Of a stretch of DNA of 6,644 nt, positions 5,708-6,644 are shown one piece after another. Under the pieces are notes generated by a model. That model saw only the letters and a program-made list of their open reading frames with translations, was not told the DNA's origin and ran no database searches. The position numbers were made by a program, and so were the translations under genes. Origin of the DNA: CAYMRB01 sp964392615 (GTDB lineage Bacteria; Planctomycetota; UBA8108); assembly GCA_964392615.1 (NCBI GenBank), contig CAYMRB010000507.1:1-6644 (forward strand). The letters run 5' to 3'. Each line of letters starts with the position of its first letter. Position 1 is the first letter of the stretch.

Positions 5708-6644
5708 TCAGTTCGGGACACCTGCTTCCCCGCACGGGATGCCATCCGCCGTCGGATCGACGCCGACGTCCGGGAACGGAAGCTCGGGAGCGCGTCCGGC
5801 GCGGAACAGGAAGTCGAGCAGCCGAATCGCGTCGGTGATCTCGACGCGGCCGTTGTCGTCGGTATCGCCGCGGTCCTCACAGGCGAGCAGCGTCACGCCC
5901 GAGAACAGGTGGCGGACGATCGCGACCGCGTCGGAGAGGTCGACCCGATCGTCCGCGTTCGCGTCGCCGCGCACGAATCGCTCGCCGCTCGCCGCGCCGC
6001 CGAACGCGTGGATCACGCCCTTGTCCGTGCTGACGAACAGCGTGCCGCCGGCGAACGCGAGGCCGTAGGCTCGCCCGTCGACCGCGGACGTCCAGACGGT
6101 CTCGCCGCTCGCGGCATCGAATGCCATGACCTCGTCCCGACCGCCGGCGAACAGCGTTCCGCCAGCGAGGATGACCTCGTACGGACACTCGACCTGACGA
6201 CGCCAGACGACACTGCGGTCGCTTCGGCGCAGCCCGGTCAGCGTCGTGTCGCCCAGCAGGTACGACCGCGTCGACGTGACGACCATCGAGTTGCCGCCAT
6301 CATACGTCGCGAGGCGATCGCGTGCCGGTCGCGCGGCGTCGAGCTCCTCGAGAAACGCCCCACCTCGCGAGCTCGGCCCGCTCACGAGCGTGCTGCTGTC
6401 GGTCAGCAGCGCGAACGTGCCGCGTGAGTCGCCGCTGCGGAACTGCCCGACGAGCGAACCGCTGCCGCGGCTGAACGCGTAGGGCGAGCTGCGCCCCGCG
6501 GGGAAGTACACGTTCGTCGCCGACAGGAGAGCGTATCCCTGCAGCGCGACGTCGCCGAAGCGCCTTCGTCTCCAGCGGCCGGCCCCCGACACCGTGGCTG
6601 TCGAGGCGTCGACGGCGCAGATCCACACGCCTTCCGACGGAAAG
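5708..6644 (-). CDS. PQQ-like beta-propeller protein with C-terminal dockerin-like domain (5' end outside the window)
   Basis: The frame is open to the right edge of the window, so the N-terminus and any signal peptide are missing; 311 residues remain. Residues are numbered from the GTG at 6628, which is internal and probably not the start. Positions 1-215 are degenerate propeller blades; the clearest are ILAGGTLFAGG...VMAFDAASGETVW (153-179) and LAFAGGTLFVSTDKGVIHAFGG (190-211), the usual PQQ-enzyme/WD40-like strand pattern. There is no sign of a dehydrogenase active site, so this is probably a structural or binding propeller. Residues 220-276 hold two dockerin type I-like calcium loops, GDANADDRVDLSD and GDTDDNGRVEITD, each followed by a short helix. 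The tail, PFPDVGVDPTADGIPC (284-299), is typical of planctomycete secreted proteins; Cys250 and Cys299 may form a disulfide. It is likely exported and converges on the DUF1573 lipoprotein gene with a 5-bp gap. Confidence 0.85.
   Translation of the reverse strand, partial: FPSEGVWICAVDASTATVSGAGRWRRRRFGDVALQGYALLSATNVYFPAGRSSPYAFSRGSGSLVGQFRSGDSRGTFALLTDSSTLVSGPSSRGGAFLEELDAARPARDRLATYDGGNSMVVTSTRSYLLGDTTLTGLRRSDRSVVWRRQVECPYEVILAGGTLFAGGRDEVMAFDAASGETVWTSAVDGRAYGLAFAGGTLFVSTDKGVIHAFGGAASGERFVRGDANADDRVDLSDAVAIVRHLFSGVTLLACEDRGDTDDNGRVEITDAIRLLDFLFRAGRAPELPFPDVGVDPTADGIPCGEAGVPN

Noticed and set aside
4868..6427. Long open frame on the + strand (519 codons), the longest in the window
   Set aside because: It runs out of frame through the DUF1573 lipoprotein gene and antisense to the propeller-dockerin gene. 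Its translation is Arg/Asp/Ala-rich low complexity without any domain, typical of a shadow frame in G+C-rich DNA.
1..6644. CRISPR array, insertion sequence, tRNA, rRNA or phage gene
   Set aside because: I looked for spaced direct repeats, transposase motifs and tRNA-like cloverleaf sequences on both strands and saw none.

Overview
The window looks like chromosomal DNA from a G+C-rich member of the Planctomycetota, probably an uncultivated lineage. The best evidence is the last gene. Its C-terminus carries two dockerin-like calcium loops followed by a Pro-Phe-Pro-Asp...Asp-Pro-Thr-x-Asp-Gly-x-x-Cys tail, which I associate with planctomycete secreted proteins. Two adjacent secreted DUF1573 proteins fit the same phylum. 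Taxonomy is inferred from protein style only; no rRNA or complete marker gene is present.

Layout, left to right. (1) 1-512, + strand: the 3' end of the housekeeping sigma factor rpoD (regions 3 and 4). (2) 513-811: a convergent intergenic stretch with a perfect 15-bp inverted repeat around a C-rich, G-poor tract (possible Rho-dependent terminator), and a 12-bp stem just past the fchA stop. (3) 2769-812, - strand: truD (tRNA pseudouridine-13 synthase) followed by fchA (cyclodeaminase/cyclohydrolase family). They overlap by an ATGA stop/start, so they are translationally coupled. (4) 2770-3118: a divergent intergenic region with a 9-bp G+C-rich inverted repeat and an extended -10 promoter facing right. 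(5) 3119-5702, + strand: two tandem DUF1573 genes 28 bp apart, the first with a Sec signal peptide and the second a lipoprotein. They share a three-part architecture and look like an old tandem duplication. (6) 6644-5708, - strand: a 5'-truncated PQQ-like beta-propeller protein with a C-terminal dockerin-like domain, convergent on the second DUF1573 gene with only 5 bp between stop codons.

The left half is conserved information-processing and one-carbon metabolism; the right half is cell-envelope material. The least understood part is the DUF1573 pair. It puts a soluble form with basic tails next to a membrane-anchored form with an acidic, Pro/Ala-rich tether, and both keep the Cys-Gly-Cys signature. 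I see no defence system, CRISPR array, mobile element, tRNA or rRNA.
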